Source of the DNA: Rhizobiaceae bacterium MnEN-MB40S
GTDB taxonomy: Bacteria; Pseudomonadota; Alphaproteobacteria; Rhizobiales; Rhizobiaceae
NCBI GenBank assembly: GCA_024343425.1
Contig: BRLC01000025.1
Location: 248,001-312,000, forward strand
Length of the DNA stretch: 64,000 nucleotides
Reading direction: 5' to 3'
Made by a program: the position numbers and the translations under genes. Below, piece after piece: positions 21,421 through 30,966 of this stretch (position 1 is the first letter of the stretch; every line of letters begins with the position of its first letter). The notes beneath the pieces were generated by a model that worked only from the letters and a program-made list of their open reading frames with translations, made no database searches and was not told where the DNA came from.

Positions 21421-22068
21421 TCAGCTCAGCGGCGCAATCTGGATTTCGACGCGGCGGTTCTGCGCGCGGCCTTCTGCTGTCGCGTTGCTTGCAACCGGAC
21501 GATCCTGTCCGAAGCCGGTGACATACATGCGCTGGCGGTTGACGCCCTGACCGCCGAGATAGCTTGCGACCGACTGGGCGCGGCGCTGCGAAAGCTCAAG
21601 ATTGTACTGCGCCGAACCGGTTGAATCAGTAAATCCGTAAACGTCGACAAGCGTCTGATTGTACTTGTTCAATACGATCGCGACGGAGTTCAGCGTCGGA
21701 TAGAAGCCGGTGTCGATATTCGCCTGGTCGGTCGCGAAGGTGATGTTGGACGGCATGTTGAGCACGAGATTGTTGCCGACGCGGGTCACCGAAATTCCGG
21801 TGCCCTGCAGCTGCGCCCTCAGTTCGGCTTCCTGACGGTCCATATAGGCGCCGATCGCGCCGCCGGCGAGCAGGCCGATGCCGGCGCCGACCAGCGCGTT
21901 GCGCCGGTCGTTGCCGCCAGCGAGAAGCCCGAGGCCAGCGCCTGCCGCCGCGCCCAACGCCGCGCCTGTCGCCGTATTGCCGACCTTCTGTTGACCGGTG
22001 TACGGATCGGTGGTGCACGCGGTCAGAAACAGCGCGCCTGCGATCAACGCAGCCAGTTGCTTATACAT
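21421..22068 (-). CDS. OmpA-family outer membrane lipoprotein (YiaD-like)
   Basis: This 215-residue lipoprotein has a signal peptide ending in the lipobox LTAC, so the mature protein begins at a lipidated cysteine near residue 18. A glycine-zipper segment follows (GAALGAAAGAGLGLLAGG and GAGIGLLAGGAIGAYMDRQ, about 34-77). The C-terminal OmpA domain has DVYGFTDSTGSAQYNLELSQ and ends GRAQNRRVEIQI; it should bind peptidoglycan. GAGGG lies upstream of the ATG. It lies downstream of cckA on the same strand with an 82-base gap. The likely role is anchoring the outer membrane to the wall. Confidence 0.93.
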   Translation of the reverse strand: MYKQLAALIAGALFLTACTTDPYTGQQKVGNTATGAALGAAAGAGLGLLAGGNDRRNALVGAGIGLLAGGAIGAYMDRQEAELRAQLQGTGISVTRVGNNLVLNMPSNITFATDQANIDTGFYPTLNSVAIVLNKYNQTLVDVYGFTDSTGSAQYNLELSQRRAQSVASYLGGQGVNRQRMYVTGFGQDRPVASNATAEGRAQNRRVEIQIAPLS

Positions 22069-22150
22069 TGGAATATTCCCTCTCGTGAATGTAACGCCGG
22101 AGTCGGCTTCAATACCAACATTGCGGCACGATTGTGGATAAAATGGAAGG

Positions 22151-24769
22151 TCAGTCGTCGAGCACCTCGCGAACCGCGGTCGCGAGCTGTTTGAGCGAGA
22201 ACGGCTTCGGAAGGAAGCCGAAATTGGCGTCCTCGGGAAGGTTCTTGGCGAAGGCTTCCTCGGCGTATCCGGAGACGAAGATGAACTTGAGATCCGGATA
22301 ATCCTTCCGCAATTCGCGCAGCAATGTGGGTCCGTCCATTTCCGGCATGACGACGTCGGACACCACGATATCGATCGCGCCTTCGAGTTCCCGGACGATC
22401 TCCAGCGCTTCCACGCCCGAACTCGCCTCGTGAACGGAGTAACCCCTTGTCTCCAGCATGCGCTTGCCGCCACGGCGCACGGCCTCCTCGTCCTCGACAA
22501 GCAGAACGGTGGCGGCGCCGGTGAGGTCACGCGTTTCGGACTCGGCCGGTTTCTTGTCGGCTGCAGCGGTCTTTGTCTCGCCGGAGGCAGGCTCGGGCGC
22601 CCTGGCGCCCGTATCGGCCTTCGAGGCTGCTGCCTCCTCCACGACCTCGACATGGCGCGGCAGGAATATGCGGAACGTCGTGCCTTTGCCCACCTCGGAG
22701 ACGGGGTAAATGTAACCGCCCGACTGCTTGATGATTCCATAGACCATGGACAGGCCAAGTCCGGTTCCCTTGCCGATATCCTTGGTGGTGAAGAAGGGCT
22801 CGAAGATCTTGTCCATGAGTTCGGGCGCAATGCCGGTTCCCTCGTCCTGCACCTCGACCAGCACGTAGTCGGCCGGGTCGAGCCCGCGGTAGTTGAGATC
22901 GCCAGCCTCTTCACCGGTGACGTTGGAGGTTCTGATAGTCAGCACGCCGCCTTCGGGCATCGCGTCGCGAGCGTTGACGGCGAGATTGATGATCACCTGC
23001 TCGAACTGACCGAGATCGGTCTTAACCAGCCACAGATCTCGAGCATACTCGATTTCGAGCTTGACGTCGGCGCCGGTCAGCCGGTCGACCAGCATTCTCA
23101 GATCGCCGATCACATCGGTCATCGACAGAACCGTCGGCCGCATCGTCTGCTTGCGCGAGAAGGCGAGCAACTGCCGCACGAGCACGGCCGCGCGATTGGC
23201 GTTGCGCTTTATCTCCATCAGATCGGCGAAGCTTGTGTCGGAGGGGCGCAGCGAGAGAAGCAGATGATCGGCGGACAGAAGGATCGCGGTCAGCACATTG
23301 TTGAAATCATGCGCGATGCCGCCGGCGAGCGTGCCGACGGCGTTCATCTTCTGGTTTTCGGCCATCTGGGCCTCGAGCGCCTTCTGCTCGGTGGTCTCCA
23401 CGGCGTAGATGATGGCCGCTTCCTCGCCGGCGGGACTGTCGATCACGGCGGTGACGTAGAAGCGGAAATGCCGCTCGCCGTTGGCGGCGTGGCAGGTGTC
23501 GACGGGCGCGATGTCGGCGATGCCGCGCGCCGCATCGGCGATCGCCATTTGCAGCCCGGCGCGGTCGGGCTCCTGGACGACCTGCGTGAACGGCGCCTTG
23601 CGTTCCAGATCGTCGCGGGAAACCGCGCCCGAGAACATTTTCAGGAAAGGCGCATTGGTCCGCAGAATGCGGCCGTCGCTATCGACCGAGGCGATCGCCA
23701 TCGGCGTGTTGTTGAAGAAGCGGGTAAAGCGCATTTCGGCGGACGCCGCGGTGTCGCTGTCGCCATCCTTGCCGCTGCGCTGCAGAACGATGGTGCGGCT
23801 TTCGCCGGGCGCGCCGTCGCGCGTCGCCGTCGCGTTGTGGACGAGGCGCACAGGCAGGCTGCGGCCGTCGCGCGCCAGCATGTCGAGGTCGAGGCTGGCT
23901 GTCTTGTTGAGGCCGGGTGCGGCCTGCACGGAATCGATCAGCGCCATGCCGTCGCCCGCGATGATGTCGCCGAGCCGGATCGACCCAGGCGTGAAGGATG
24001 TCAGGTCAAGCCCTATCCATTCGGCGAGCGTCGCGTTGATATAGACGATCTCCCGATCCTCGCCGACCGACAGGAAGCCGGCGGGCGCGTGGTCGAGATA
24101 GTCGATCGCGTGCTGCAGCTGCTTGAAGACGCCTTCCTGCTCCTCGCGCTCGGCCGTGATGTCGGACAGCTGCCAGACGGAGAGAGGCTCGCGGACTGTC
24201 TCCATACGCAGCGAACGCGCCTTGAGACGATACCAGCAGGGAGAGGCTTCGTCGGTCTCGACGCCGTCCAGCCGTTCGATCAGCCGGAACTCCTCCTGTC
24301 CTTCGGCGCCGTCGCGCACCTTGTTGGCGAGCCGGTAGAGCGCTTCGGAAGCCATATTGTCGCGCGACAGAAGCGCCTCGATCGACTGCACTGCTTCGGC
24401 CGTCGTCGCTCCGGTCAGTTTCGCGTAGGCCTGATTGGCGTAGACCACCCTGCCCCGGCCGTCGGTGACGATCACGCCTTCCGGATGACTGTCGAGAAAC
24501 AGGCGCGAGAGTTCGTCGCCGCCGCCTTTCGGCAGGACCTGCAGGAACCCGATGAAATGCAAAAGCAGATAGAGGACGCCGAGCATCGACAGCACGAAGA
24601 GCAGCCCGAGGCCGAAGCTTGAGCTGAAACGCCCCTCGACCAGGATGATCCCGCCGGCCGCCGCGATGAGGGCTATGCCCAAAATGACGAGGCGGACCAC
24701 CGTTCCCGGTTTTGCATTCCGGTCAATAATCGGTGTCGGATAGCTCCCCGCCGGTTTCTTTTGCGCCAT
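22151..24769 (-). CDS. cckA: Hybrid histidine kinase CckA
   Basis: CckA is the cell-cycle kinase/phosphatase that feeds phosphate through ChpT to CtrA and CpdR. The 872 residues show two membrane segments (about 23-44 and 51-76) and PAS-like regions (about 85-200, 225-330 and 345-460). They also show the dimerisation/phosphoacceptor helix with AHDFNN (His487) and the ATPase domain ([29 protein letters not shown]), and an acidic Ala/Lys linker at about 708-750. A receiver domain comes last (VLLVEDEE, Asp805 in VVSDVVMPE, Lys in FLPKPFS). I chose the ATG at 24769 with GAGG five bases ahead, not the longer frame. It is divergent from a FliO-like gene. Confidence 0.96.
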   Translation of the reverse strand: MAQKKPAGSYPTPIIDRNAKPGTVVRLVILGIALIAAAGGIILVEGRFSSSFGLGLLFVLSMLGVLYLLLHFIGFLQVLPKGGGDELSRLFLDSHPEGVIVTDGRGRVVYANQAYAKLTGATTAEAVQSIEALLSRDNMASEALYRLANKVRDGAEGQEEFRLIERLDGVETDEASPCWYRLKARSLRMETVREPLSVWQLSDITAEREEQEGVFKQLQHAIDYLDHAPAGFLSVGEDREIVYINATLAEWIGLDLTSFTPGSIRLGDIIAGDGMALIDSVQAAPGLNKTASLDLDMLARDGRSLPVRLVHNATATRDGAPGESRTIVLQRSGKDGDSDTAASAEMRFTRFFNNTPMAIASVDSDGRILRTNAPFLKMFSGAVSRDDLERKAPFTQVVQEPDRAGLQMAIADAARGIADIAPVDTCHAANGERHFRFYVTAVIDSPAGEEAAIIYAVETTEQKALEAQMAENQKMNAVGTLAGGIAHDFNNVLTAILLSADHLLLSLRPSDTSFADLMEIKRNANRAAVLVRQLLAFSRKQTMRPTVLSMTDVIGDLRMLVDRLTGADVKLEIEYARDLWLVKTDLGQFEQVIINLAVNARDAMPEGGVLTIRTSNVTGEEAGDLNYRGLDPADYVLVEVQDEGTGIAPELMDKIFEPFFTTKDIGKGTGLGLSMVYGIIKQSGGYIYPVSEVGKGTTFRIFLPRHVEVVEEAAASKADTGARAPEPASGETKTAAADKKPAESETRDLTGAATVLLVEDEEAVRRGGKRMLETRGYSVHEASSGVEALEIVRELEGAIDIVVSDVVMPEMDGPTLLRELRKDYPDLKFIFVSGYAEEAFAKNLPEDANFGFLPKPFSLKQLATAVREVLDD

Positions 24770-25077
24770 TCGGCCTCGCAGAAGAAGGTGATTCCGTAAA
24801 TCGTTCCCGTTTGAATCACATTCCAGCGGGCATGGGAAGGGATCGGCTCCTGAAAGCCACAACAAGCTGTCTTCTTGCCGGGCTGGAGGCCATTCGACAG
24901 GCATTTACCGCGTTAAATCATGCGTTTTTAAATATTTCGGCGCGCGTTAACTCCCTGCAACCCTCCTGTGGTACAATCGAATTGACGACGCAGTGTGCGG
25001 GATGTAAGCCTCGCGCTTCACGTGTCCGGAGGGTTGTGACGCGCGCGCCGCCGGCGTGCGCTCGGGAAGATTGCGGA
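24770..25077. other. Divergent intergenic region between cckA and the FliO-like gene
   Basis: These 308 bases have no gene I can support. The right half is AT-rich with several TTAA words (24913, 24928, 24946), the half-site of CtrA, but none pair with the exact seven-base spacing. It must hold both promoters; no clear -35/-10 pair stands out. Confidence 0.5.
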
Positions 25078-26226
25078 ATGAAGATCATGATCGAATCATT
25101 GTTCGGGGAAAGCGGCCTCACGCCGGCCGGCATCGCCATTATCGCCGCTGCAGTGGTTGTGGTTCTGCTGCTGATCTACTGGATTGTGAAGCGCCGCGGT
25201 CCGATGACCTTTCTGCGGGGCGGCGCCAACCGCCAGCCCCGTCTCGCCGTGATCGACGCAGCGCCGGTCGACTCCCGCCGCCGTCTTGTTCTGGTGCGGC
25301 GCGACAATGTCGAACATCTTGTGATGATTGGCGGCCCCTCCGACATCGTGGTTGAAAGCCGGATCGTCCGCGCCGACAATACGCGCGTTGCGAAAAAGCC
25401 GGCGCAGCCGGCCCGCGCCGCTCCGGTCCAGGACCGCAAACCAGCGCCGGTTCCCGTGCCGGCGCCGGTTCCTGCTCCGCAACCGCCGGCTCCAACGGCG
25501 GCGCCAGCGCCAGAAGCCGCGCCGGAAAAGACGACGCGTCCCGCAACCGCCGCCAACGATCAAAAGCCGGCGCCGCAGCCGCCCCAACCTGTGCAAGAGG
25601 CGAAACCGGCCGCGCCGCCGAAGGCGATTGAACCTGTTCCGGCGCCAGCACAGGAGCCCCGCCGCGCGCGCGCATCGGTTGTTACGCCGACCACAAGAAA
25701 GCAGACCGCCGGGAAAACCAACGCAACGACCGAGCCTGCAGGGGCGACCAAACCGTCAAAATCACCGACGCAGGACCTCGTTCAGCCGGTTCCGGGCCCA
25801 AGCAAGCCGGATATCGAGAAACCTGCTTCGGCCGCGCAGGCGCCGCCCGCGCCGAGCGCAGTCGTCATTCCCGTAGCGGCCGAGGCCAAGGCGGAAAAAA
25901 AACTAGCCGTAGATCAGCCGAAGGATCAGAAACCGGAAGCGCCCGCCGTCGAACCGGCCGGCGACAAGCAGGAGGCGAGCGCCGCCAACCAGGACAAGGC
26001 TCCCGGGTCTGATGTGGAAAGCATCGACGCCGCAGGGCCGTCGAAGGCCAGGGAACTGATCGGCGAATTCGACGAAATGCTGGAATCAGAACTGATCAAG
26101 GACGAGCCGATAACCGTCGAGCCTCCGGTCGTCGTCGACGCCGGCGGCAAGAGCGCGTCCAATCCGAACGTCTCCCTTGAAGACGAGATGAAGAAATTGC
26201 TTGGCGACCTGTCCACCAAGCGTTGA
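25078..26226 (+). CDS. FliO/MopB-like membrane protein with long Pro/Ala-rich tail
   Basis: This 382-residue protein has one membrane segment at about residues 15-39 (AGIAIIAAAVVVVLLLIYWIV). A short domain follows at about 55-95 reading RLAVIDAAPVDSRRRLVLVR then VEHLVMIGG. That is the core of the FliO family, small proteins that assist assembly of the flagellar export gate. The remaining 280 residues are a disordered Pro/Ala/Lys-rich region ending in an acidic helix with EDEMKKLLGDL. The start is the ATG at 25078 with GGGAAGA seven bases ahead. No other flagellar gene is nearby, so a flagellar role is not assured; a general membrane role is possible. It is divergent from cckA and convergent with dksA. 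Confidence 0.78.
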   Translation: MKIMIESLFGESGLTPAGIAIIAAAVVVVLLLIYWIVKRRGPMTFLRGGANRQPRLAVIDAAPVDSRRRLVLVRRDNVEHLVMIGGPSDIVVESRIVRADNTRVAKKPAQPARAAPVQDRKPAPVPVPAPVPAPQPPAPTAAPAPEAAPEKTTRPATAANDQKPAPQPPQPVQEAKPAAPPKAIEPVPAPAQEPRRARASVVTPTTRKQTAGKTNATTEPAGATKPSKSPTQDLVQPVPGPSKPDIEKPASAAQAPPAPSAVVIPVAAEAKAEKKLAVDQPKDQKPEAPAVEPAGDKQEASAANQDKAPGSDVESIDAAGPSKARELIGEFDEMLESELIKDEPITVEPPVVVDAGGKSASNPNVSLEDEMKKLLGDLSTKR

Positions 26227-26255
26227 TCCTGAAAGGCCGCCTTTCGAGGCAGCCT

Positions 26256-26675
26256 CTATTCGTCCCGGTAAACCTTCTCGCGTCTTTCGTGACGCTCCTG
26301 CGCCTCGATCGAAAGCGTGGCGATGGGACGGGCGTCGAGGCGCTTGAGGCTGATCGGTTCGCCTGTTTCCTCGCAATAGCCGTAGGTGCCGTCCTCGATG
26401 CGCTGCAAGGCGGCGTCGATCTTTGAAATCAGCTTGCGCTGCCGGTCACGAGCGCGCAACTCGATGGCGCGGTCGGTCTCGGAGGAGGCGCGGTCGGCGA
26501 TGTCGGGATGGTTTGCGCTGTCTTCCTGCAGGTTGCCCAGCGTTTCGCGGGCTTCCCTCAGTATCTCGTTCTTCCAGGTGTTCAGCTTGGCGCGGAAGTA
26601 AGTCCGCTGCTTTTCGTTCATGAACTCCTCGTCATCCGACGGGACATATGAATCGATTTCTGCAGTATCATTCAT
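26256..26675 (-). CDS. dksA: DksA-like RNA polymerase-binding factor without zinc-finger cysteines
   Basis: DksA binds the secondary channel of RNA polymerase and, with ppGpp, tunes stable RNA and amino acid promoters. The 139 residues show the coiled-coil part (FRAKLNTWKNEILREARETL to RAIELRARDRQRK) and the globular end with RIEDGTYGYCEETGEPI and RLDARPIATLSIEAQERHERRE. Of the four zinc cysteines in the E. coli protein only the first remains, with CEET and SIEA in place of the CxxC pairs. Alphaproteobacterial DksA proteins share this. The ATG at 26675 has GGGG eight bases ahead. Confidence 0.92.
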   Translation of the reverse strand: MNDTAEIDSYVPSDDEEFMNEKQRTYFRAKLNTWKNEILREARETLGNLQEDSANHPDIADRASSETDRAIELRARDRQRKLISKIDAALQRIEDGTYGYCEETGEPISLKRLDARPIATLSIEAQERHERREKVYRDE

Positions 26676-27069
26676 TACGAATCCCCAACTGGTGACTTTT
26701 TGGCCCGTGTATATCCACACAGCCCTGATCAGACAAGCAGGAAAAGTAATCGGCATTCAGTTTTTCGTGAAACGGGGAAATCAGGATAACTAGCTGCAAT
26801 CATTAATCATTTTGTCACGAAATTATCATATTTTCGAACAGATAACGATGTTAATTATCTGGCTTTTGGACATCACGGCCCGCTCTCGCGCAGTTGGTTG
26901 CCTCCCAGGCCGCCTCTGAACGTCGTGCTCAAGGCGTCGCGCCGCAATTGTGCAGGGCACAAGGACCAATTGGCGCACCGTCGGAGAACGGAGCCCGGCA
27001 ATTGTTGTTTCGCGCCGAGTTTGTCAATACAGTCGCTTCTGATCCGCGAACCAGCCGTGCCGAATATCC
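26676..27069. other. Intergenic region between divergent dksA and the SixA-like gene
   Basis: These 394 bases carry no supported gene. The left part (26780-26870) is AT-rich and is a likely promoter zone for dksA. The right part is GC-rich with a weak open frame that lacks a ribosome site. I see no tRNA or terminator-like hairpin with a T run. Confidence 0.5.
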
Positions 27070-27609
27070 ATGAACGACGCAATCCGCTTCCCGAAGACAG
27101 TCTATCTTCTGCGCCACGCCCACGCAGCCTGGGCGCGGCCGGGACTTCGCGATTTCGACCGGCCGCTGGACCAACGCGGCGAAGCCGACGCTTCGGCGAT
27201 CGCTTCCGTCATCCGCGATCGCGGCATCGCGCCGGAACTGGTGCTGTGTTCCAGCGCCGTTCGCTGCAACCAGACCTGCGACATCATATCCTCCGCCCTG
27301 CCGCCGGACACCGACATTCGACTGCTGGAAAGCCTCTACAGCGACGATTACCATCACTACGTCAAGCAGATTGCAGACAGCCGGGCGCAGAGCGTCATGA
27401 TCATCGGCCACAATCCGATGATCGAGGACACGGCGATCGCCCTCGCATTCACTGCGGATGAAAAAGCGGCGCGCCGCTTGCAAAAGGGCTTCCCCACCGC
27501 CGGTCTCGCCATTTTCGAAACGAACCGGTCGGAAGCGAACGCGGAAAAAGGCGGGTATCTGAGCGAACTGCTGTCTCCGAAGAAAGCCTCGAAGCTGACC
27601 AACCACTGA
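27070..27609 (+). CDS. SixA-like histidine phosphatase
   Basis: This is a 179-residue member of the histidine phosphatase (phosphoglycerate mutase-like) superfamily. The catalytic RHG-type motif appears as YLLRHAHAAWA (His near 16), with ARPGLRDFDRPLDQRGEADA, the second arginine in LVLCSSAVRCNQT, and the proton-relay histidine in VMIIGHNPMIED. The short SixA branch removes phosphate from His of phosphotransfer proteins in E. coli, but many bacterial members have unknown substrates. The window also encodes CckA and an Hpt protein, which would be plausible targets, but that is inference. No signal peptide; cytosolic. Confidence 0.88.
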   Translation: MNDAIRFPKTVYLLRHAHAAWARPGLRDFDRPLDQRGEADASAIASVIRDRGIAPELVLCSSAVRCNQTCDIISSALPPDTDIRLLESLYSDDYHHYVKQIADSRAQSVMIIGHNPMIEDTAIALAFTADEKAARRLQKGFPTAGLAIFETNRSEANAEKGGYLSELLSPKKASKLTNH

Positions 27610-27724
27610 CGTCCAGCCAGAACGGTCAAGCCTGCGCGCGACGCAGCGCGTTTTCCCGCAGGCAAAAGCTTCAATCCAATCAAGACAGTATCTATATGGG
27701 AGACAACCGAGACGGAGCCTTGCA

Positions 27725-29197
27725 TTGGCGTCTATGCTTTCCCGCTTCACCGACGAAGCCCAGATATCCTTCGACAACATTGTCGACCGCGCCGGAACCA
27801 TGATGCGTCCGACCGTGCGCCTCGGGGTGACCGGGTTGTCGCGGGCCGGCAAGACGGTGTTCATCACGGCGCTGGTGCATAACCTGCTGCATGGCGGACG
27901 CCTTCCGATGTTCAAGGCGTACAGGTCCGGCCGCATTTCCTCGGCGCGGCTCGAACCGCAGCCCGACGACGCCGTGCCCCGTTTCCAGTACGAGGATCAC
28001 GCCGAAGCGCTGATCAAGGAGCGGATCTGGCCGCAATCAACCCGCGCGATCTCTGAAATGCGGCTGACCATCAATTATGAATCGGCCAGCGGCTGGAACC
28101 GCCTTTTCTCCGCTGGCAAGCTGTCTGTCGACATTATCGACTATCCGGGAGAGTGGTTGCTGGACCTGCCGCTGCTCGAACAGGACTATCGGACCTTCAG
28201 CGAGAACGCAGTCAGGCTCGCCGCGTCTCCGGCGCGCTCGGACCTTGCCGAAGCCTGGATTTCAAGATCCCGCGCCATCGACGTGAAACAGGCGGCCGAC
28301 GAGACCCTCGCCCGGGAACTGTCCGAGCTGTTTGCGCAATATCTCAAGGCCTGCAAGAGCGACGAACGCGCGCTCTCAACGCTCCCGCCGGGTCGTCTCC
28401 TCATGCCAGGCGATCTGGAAGGTTCGCCGGCGCTGACCTTCGCTCCCCTGCCCGATCTGCCCGTCGGCAGTGCGCCCGCCGGCAGTCTGTGGCACATGAT
28501 GGAACACCGTTACGAGGCCTACAAGCGGATCGTGGTGCGGCCATTTTTCCGCGATCACTTCGCCCGGCTCGATCGCCAGATCCTGCTGATCGACGCATTG
28601 CAGGCGATGAACGCCGGACCGGAGGCGGTGCAGGATCTCGAACGCGCTCTGACCGACATCCTCGCCTGTTTTCGCCACGGCTCGTCGAACATCCTGACGT
28701 CGCTCTTCACCCGCCGCATCGACCGCCTTCTGGTCGGCGCGACCAAGGCCGATCACCTCCATCACGAAAGCCATGACCGTCTGCAGAACATTGCCGGACG
28801 ACTGGTCGATCGGGCGCTCGCGCGGACGCAAGGCGCGCGGGTGACGACAGAAGTGCTGGCGCTGGCGGCCGTCAGGGCGACGCGCGAAGCAAGCGTCAAG
28901 GAGGCGGGCGAGGACCTGCCGCTGATCGTCGGCGCGCCTCTGAAAGGAGAAACGATCGCCGGAGAGACCTTCGACGGGAACACCAAAACAGGCATATTTC
29001 CCGGGGATTTGCCGGAGAATCCGGAATCATTCTTTCAAGCACTTGAATCAGAAGATGACGCGGAAAGACTGCACATCAACTTCGTGCGCTTCCGACCGCC
29101 GAAACTGGAGACCACCGCGGAAGGCCTGACGCTGTCCCTGCCCCATATTCGCCTCGACAGGGCGCTTGAATTCCTGCTTGGAGACCTACTCGCATGA
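27725..29197 (+). CDS. ycjX: YcjX family P-loop protein
   Basis: This 490-residue protein has an N-terminal P-loop, VTGLSRAGKTVFITALVHN (about 34-52), a Walker B-like VDIIDYPGEWLLDLPLL (about 134), and VGATKADHLHHESHDRL (about 338) as a GTP-type base motif. The family is a GTPase-like group often induced with phage-shock genes; its molecular role is unknown. The start is probably TTG at 27725 with GGAG seven bases ahead; an ATG nine bases on has none. The stop overlaps the ycjF start by four bases (ATGA), so the two are coupled, as in many proteobacteria. Confidence 0.93.
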   Translation: MASMLSRFTDEAQISFDNIVDRAGTMMRPTVRLGVTGLSRAGKTVFITALVHNLLHGGRLPMFKAYRSGRISSARLEPQPDDAVPRFQYEDHAEALIKERIWPQSTRAISEMRLTINYESASGWNRLFSAGKLSVDIIDYPGEWLLDLPLLEQDYRTFSENAVRLAASPARSDLAEAWISRSRAIDVKQAADETLARELSELFAQYLKACKSDERALSTLPPGRLLMPGDLEGSPALTFAPLPDLPVGSAPAGSLWHMMEHRYEAYKRIVVRPFFRDHFARLDRQILLIDALQAMNAGPEAVQDLERALTDILACFRHGSSNILTSLFTRRIDRLLVGATKADHLHHESHDRLQNIAGRLVDRALARTQGARVTTEVLALAAVRATREASVKEAGEDLPLIVGAPLKGETIAGETFDGNTKTGIFPGDLPENPESFFQALESEDDAERLHINFVRFRPPKLETTAEGLTLSLPHIRLDRALEFLLGDLLA

Positions 29198-30294
29198 CCA
29201 GGGAACACGCGCGCAAGCCCGCAGCCTTCCGGCTCGCTGATGACGAGACGGCGGAGGCGAAGACGACGGCAAAGACAAAGGAACGGAAACGCGCGCCGTC
29301 GTCCTATCAGGTCGCGATTGTCGGCGAGGCGGAAGACCCGTTTCTGAGTGAAGATCCGGAGGCTATCGACGCTGACGCGGTAGACAGTCTGACGCCTGAA
29401 CCGGCAAAGACGCCCGAACGCCGCTGGTCTTTCCGCAAAATCGCGCTATCGGCTTTCGGACTGCTGTTTTCCATGGCCCTGGCCCTGTGGATCGACAATC
29501 TGATCCGCGCGCTCTTCGAACGCGCCGAATGGCTCGGATGGGTCGCGACAGGCCTCACGGCGATCGGCTTGTTTTCTCTTGCAATCATTGCGCTCAGGGA
29601 AGCGCTGGCGATCGCCCGGCTCAATTCGGTGCACCGGCTGCGCCAGGAGGCGGAAGCCGCGCGCGCAGACCCCCGCCCCGCCAAGGCCCGCGCCGTTCTC
29701 AAAGGATTGATCAATACGTTCGAGAAACGGCCGGAAACCGCCCGCAGCCGGGAACGCCTGAAGGAGCTTGACGACGACATCATCGATGCGCCGCATCTGA
29801 TGGAGCTCGCCGAGAGCGAACTTCTCGGGCCGATCGACAAACAGGCGCGCGCGATGATCCTGGCTGCGTCCAAGCGCGTGTCGATCGTAACCGCCATCAG
29901 CCCGCGCGCGCTTGTCGACGTCGGCTACGTGCTGTTCGAATCCATTCGACTGATCCGCACGCTCGCCTATCTCTACGGCGCACGCCCCGGCACTCTTGGA
30001 CTGTTGCGATTGTCGCGCGACGTCGTGGGACACCTGGCCGTCACCGGATCAATCGCGGTCGGCGACAGCCTCGTTCAGCAGGTCGTGGGCCATGGCGTCG
30101 CGTCGCGGCTGTCGGCGCGCCTGGGCGAAGGCGTAATCAATGGTCTGCTGACAGCCCGGATCGGCATTGCGGCGATGGATCTGTGCCGCCCCATGCGCTT
30201 TCACGCGGTCAAGCGGCCAGGCATAGGCGACTTTCTTGCCGATCTGACCCGTCAGGCTGCCGGAAGCCGTTCATCAACCGAGAAACGGACGTGA
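29194..30294 (+). CDS. ycjF: YcjF (TIGR01620) inner membrane protein
   Basis: This 366-residue protein has an acidic/basic N-terminal 80 residues and two hydrophobic segments (about 85-107 and 111-135: IALSAFGLLFSMALALWI and WVATGLTAIGLFSLAIIAL). A cytoplasmic domain with the family's RLNSVHRLRQEAEAARAD and the C-terminal AVTGSIAVGDSLVQQVVGHG and ARIGIAAMDLCRPMRFH follows. It is the usual partner of YcjX, and its start overlaps the ycjX stop. Function unknown; it is probably a membrane anchor for the YcjX GTPase-like protein. Confidence 0.93.
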   Translation: MTREHARKPAAFRLADDETAEAKTTAKTKERKRAPSSYQVAIVGEAEDPFLSEDPEAIDADAVDSLTPEPAKTPERRWSFRKIALSAFGLLFSMALALWIDNLIRALFERAEWLGWVATGLTAIGLFSLAIIALREALAIARLNSVHRLRQEAEAARADPRPAKARAVLKGLINTFEKRPETARSRERLKELDDDIIDAPHLMELAESELLGPIDKQARAMILAASKRVSIVTAISPRALVDVGYVLFESIRLIRTLAYLYGARPGTLGLLRLSRDVVGHLAVTGSIAVGDSLVQQVVGHGVASRLSARLGEGVINGLLTARIGIAAMDLCRPMRFHAVKRPGIGDFLADLTRQAAGSRSSTEKRT

Positions 30295-30424
30295 AAAACG
30301 GCGAATATTTCCAAGCGCGCGGTTTTTCTGCTACCATCAGAGGCGTCAATCAACGCGTCATTAACCATTCCGGACGATTGTATGCGTTGGTTGTCGAGTC
30401 TGGATCCTCCCGGGGGCAAGGAAA

Positions 30425-30958
30425 ATGTTTTATAGAAGTGTCATCGCTGCCGGCGCCTTCGCCATCGGACTGACGGGCTCCACCGTCGCCATGGCAAGCG
30501 ACAGCGCCTTCTTTCAGTCCGTCGCCGGAAAATGGCGCGGCCCGGGTGAAATCGTCGCCGGCAAATACAAGGGCACCAAATTCGTCTGCGATTTTGAAGG
30601 CGGCCCTTCGGAGACCGCAAAGGTCGGCCTGCTGCTCGACGGCAAGTGCAGGGTCGGCATGTTCACACAGAAAATGTCCGCCTCCATCAACAGCGACCGC
30701 GGCAGATATTCCGGCTCCTTCATGGATGGCGGCGACGGAAAGGGACTGGACATCGTTTCGGGCAAGATTTCCGGCAACAAGATTGTCGTCGGCCTCAATC
30801 GCGCCAAGCTGGACGGCGCAATGGTCGCCCATCTTACAGACCAGAACCAGATGAACGTCACCGTCTCCGTCGAGGTTCAGGGAACGCTCGTGCCGGTGAT
30901 CGGCATCACGCTGTCGCGCAACAGCAAGGTTGGCTCATTGAGAATGGACCGGCGGTAA
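30425..30958 (+). CDS. Small exported protein of unknown function
   Basis: This 177-residue protein has a signal peptide (hydrophobic AGAFAIGLTGSTVAM, cleavage likely after AMA). The mature part looks beta-rich: FFQSVAGKWRGPGEIVAGKY, then GSFMDGGDGKGLDIVSG and LTDQNQMNVTVSVEV, suggesting a small lipocalin-like or beta-sandwich fold. Two cysteines (FVCDFEG, GKCRVG) could pair in the periplasm. A GGCAAGG element precedes the ATG by four bases. It lies 130 bases after ycjF on the same strand and is convergent with folK, nine bases away. I recognise it only as the kind of conserved rhizobial exported protein with no known function. Confidence 0.82.
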   Translation: MFYRSVIAAGAFAIGLTGSTVAMASDSAFFQSVAGKWRGPGEIVAGKYKGTKFVCDFEGGPSETAKVGLLLDGKCRVGMFTQKMSASINSDRGRYSGSFMDGGDGKGLDIVSGKISGNKIVVGLNRAKLDGAMVAHLTDQNQMNVTVSVEVQGTLVPVIGITLSRNSKVGSLRMDRR

Positions 30959-30966
30959 CCGAGAGA

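Noticed and set aside
22430..24622. 730-codon open frame antisense to cckA
   Set aside because: It mirrors the codon pattern of cckA, has no ribosome site and its translation is an Arg/Gly/Asp mix without a recognisable domain. Long antisense frames are expected in GC-rich coding DNA.
24913..24950. TTAA words between cckA and the FliO-like gene as a CtrA box
   Set aside because: Spacing between the words is not seven bases, so the consensus is not met.
26757..27069. Possible small gene or tRNA in the dksA/SixA-like gap
   Set aside because: No cloverleaf could be drawn and the short open frames lack ribosome sites and conserved-looking sequence.
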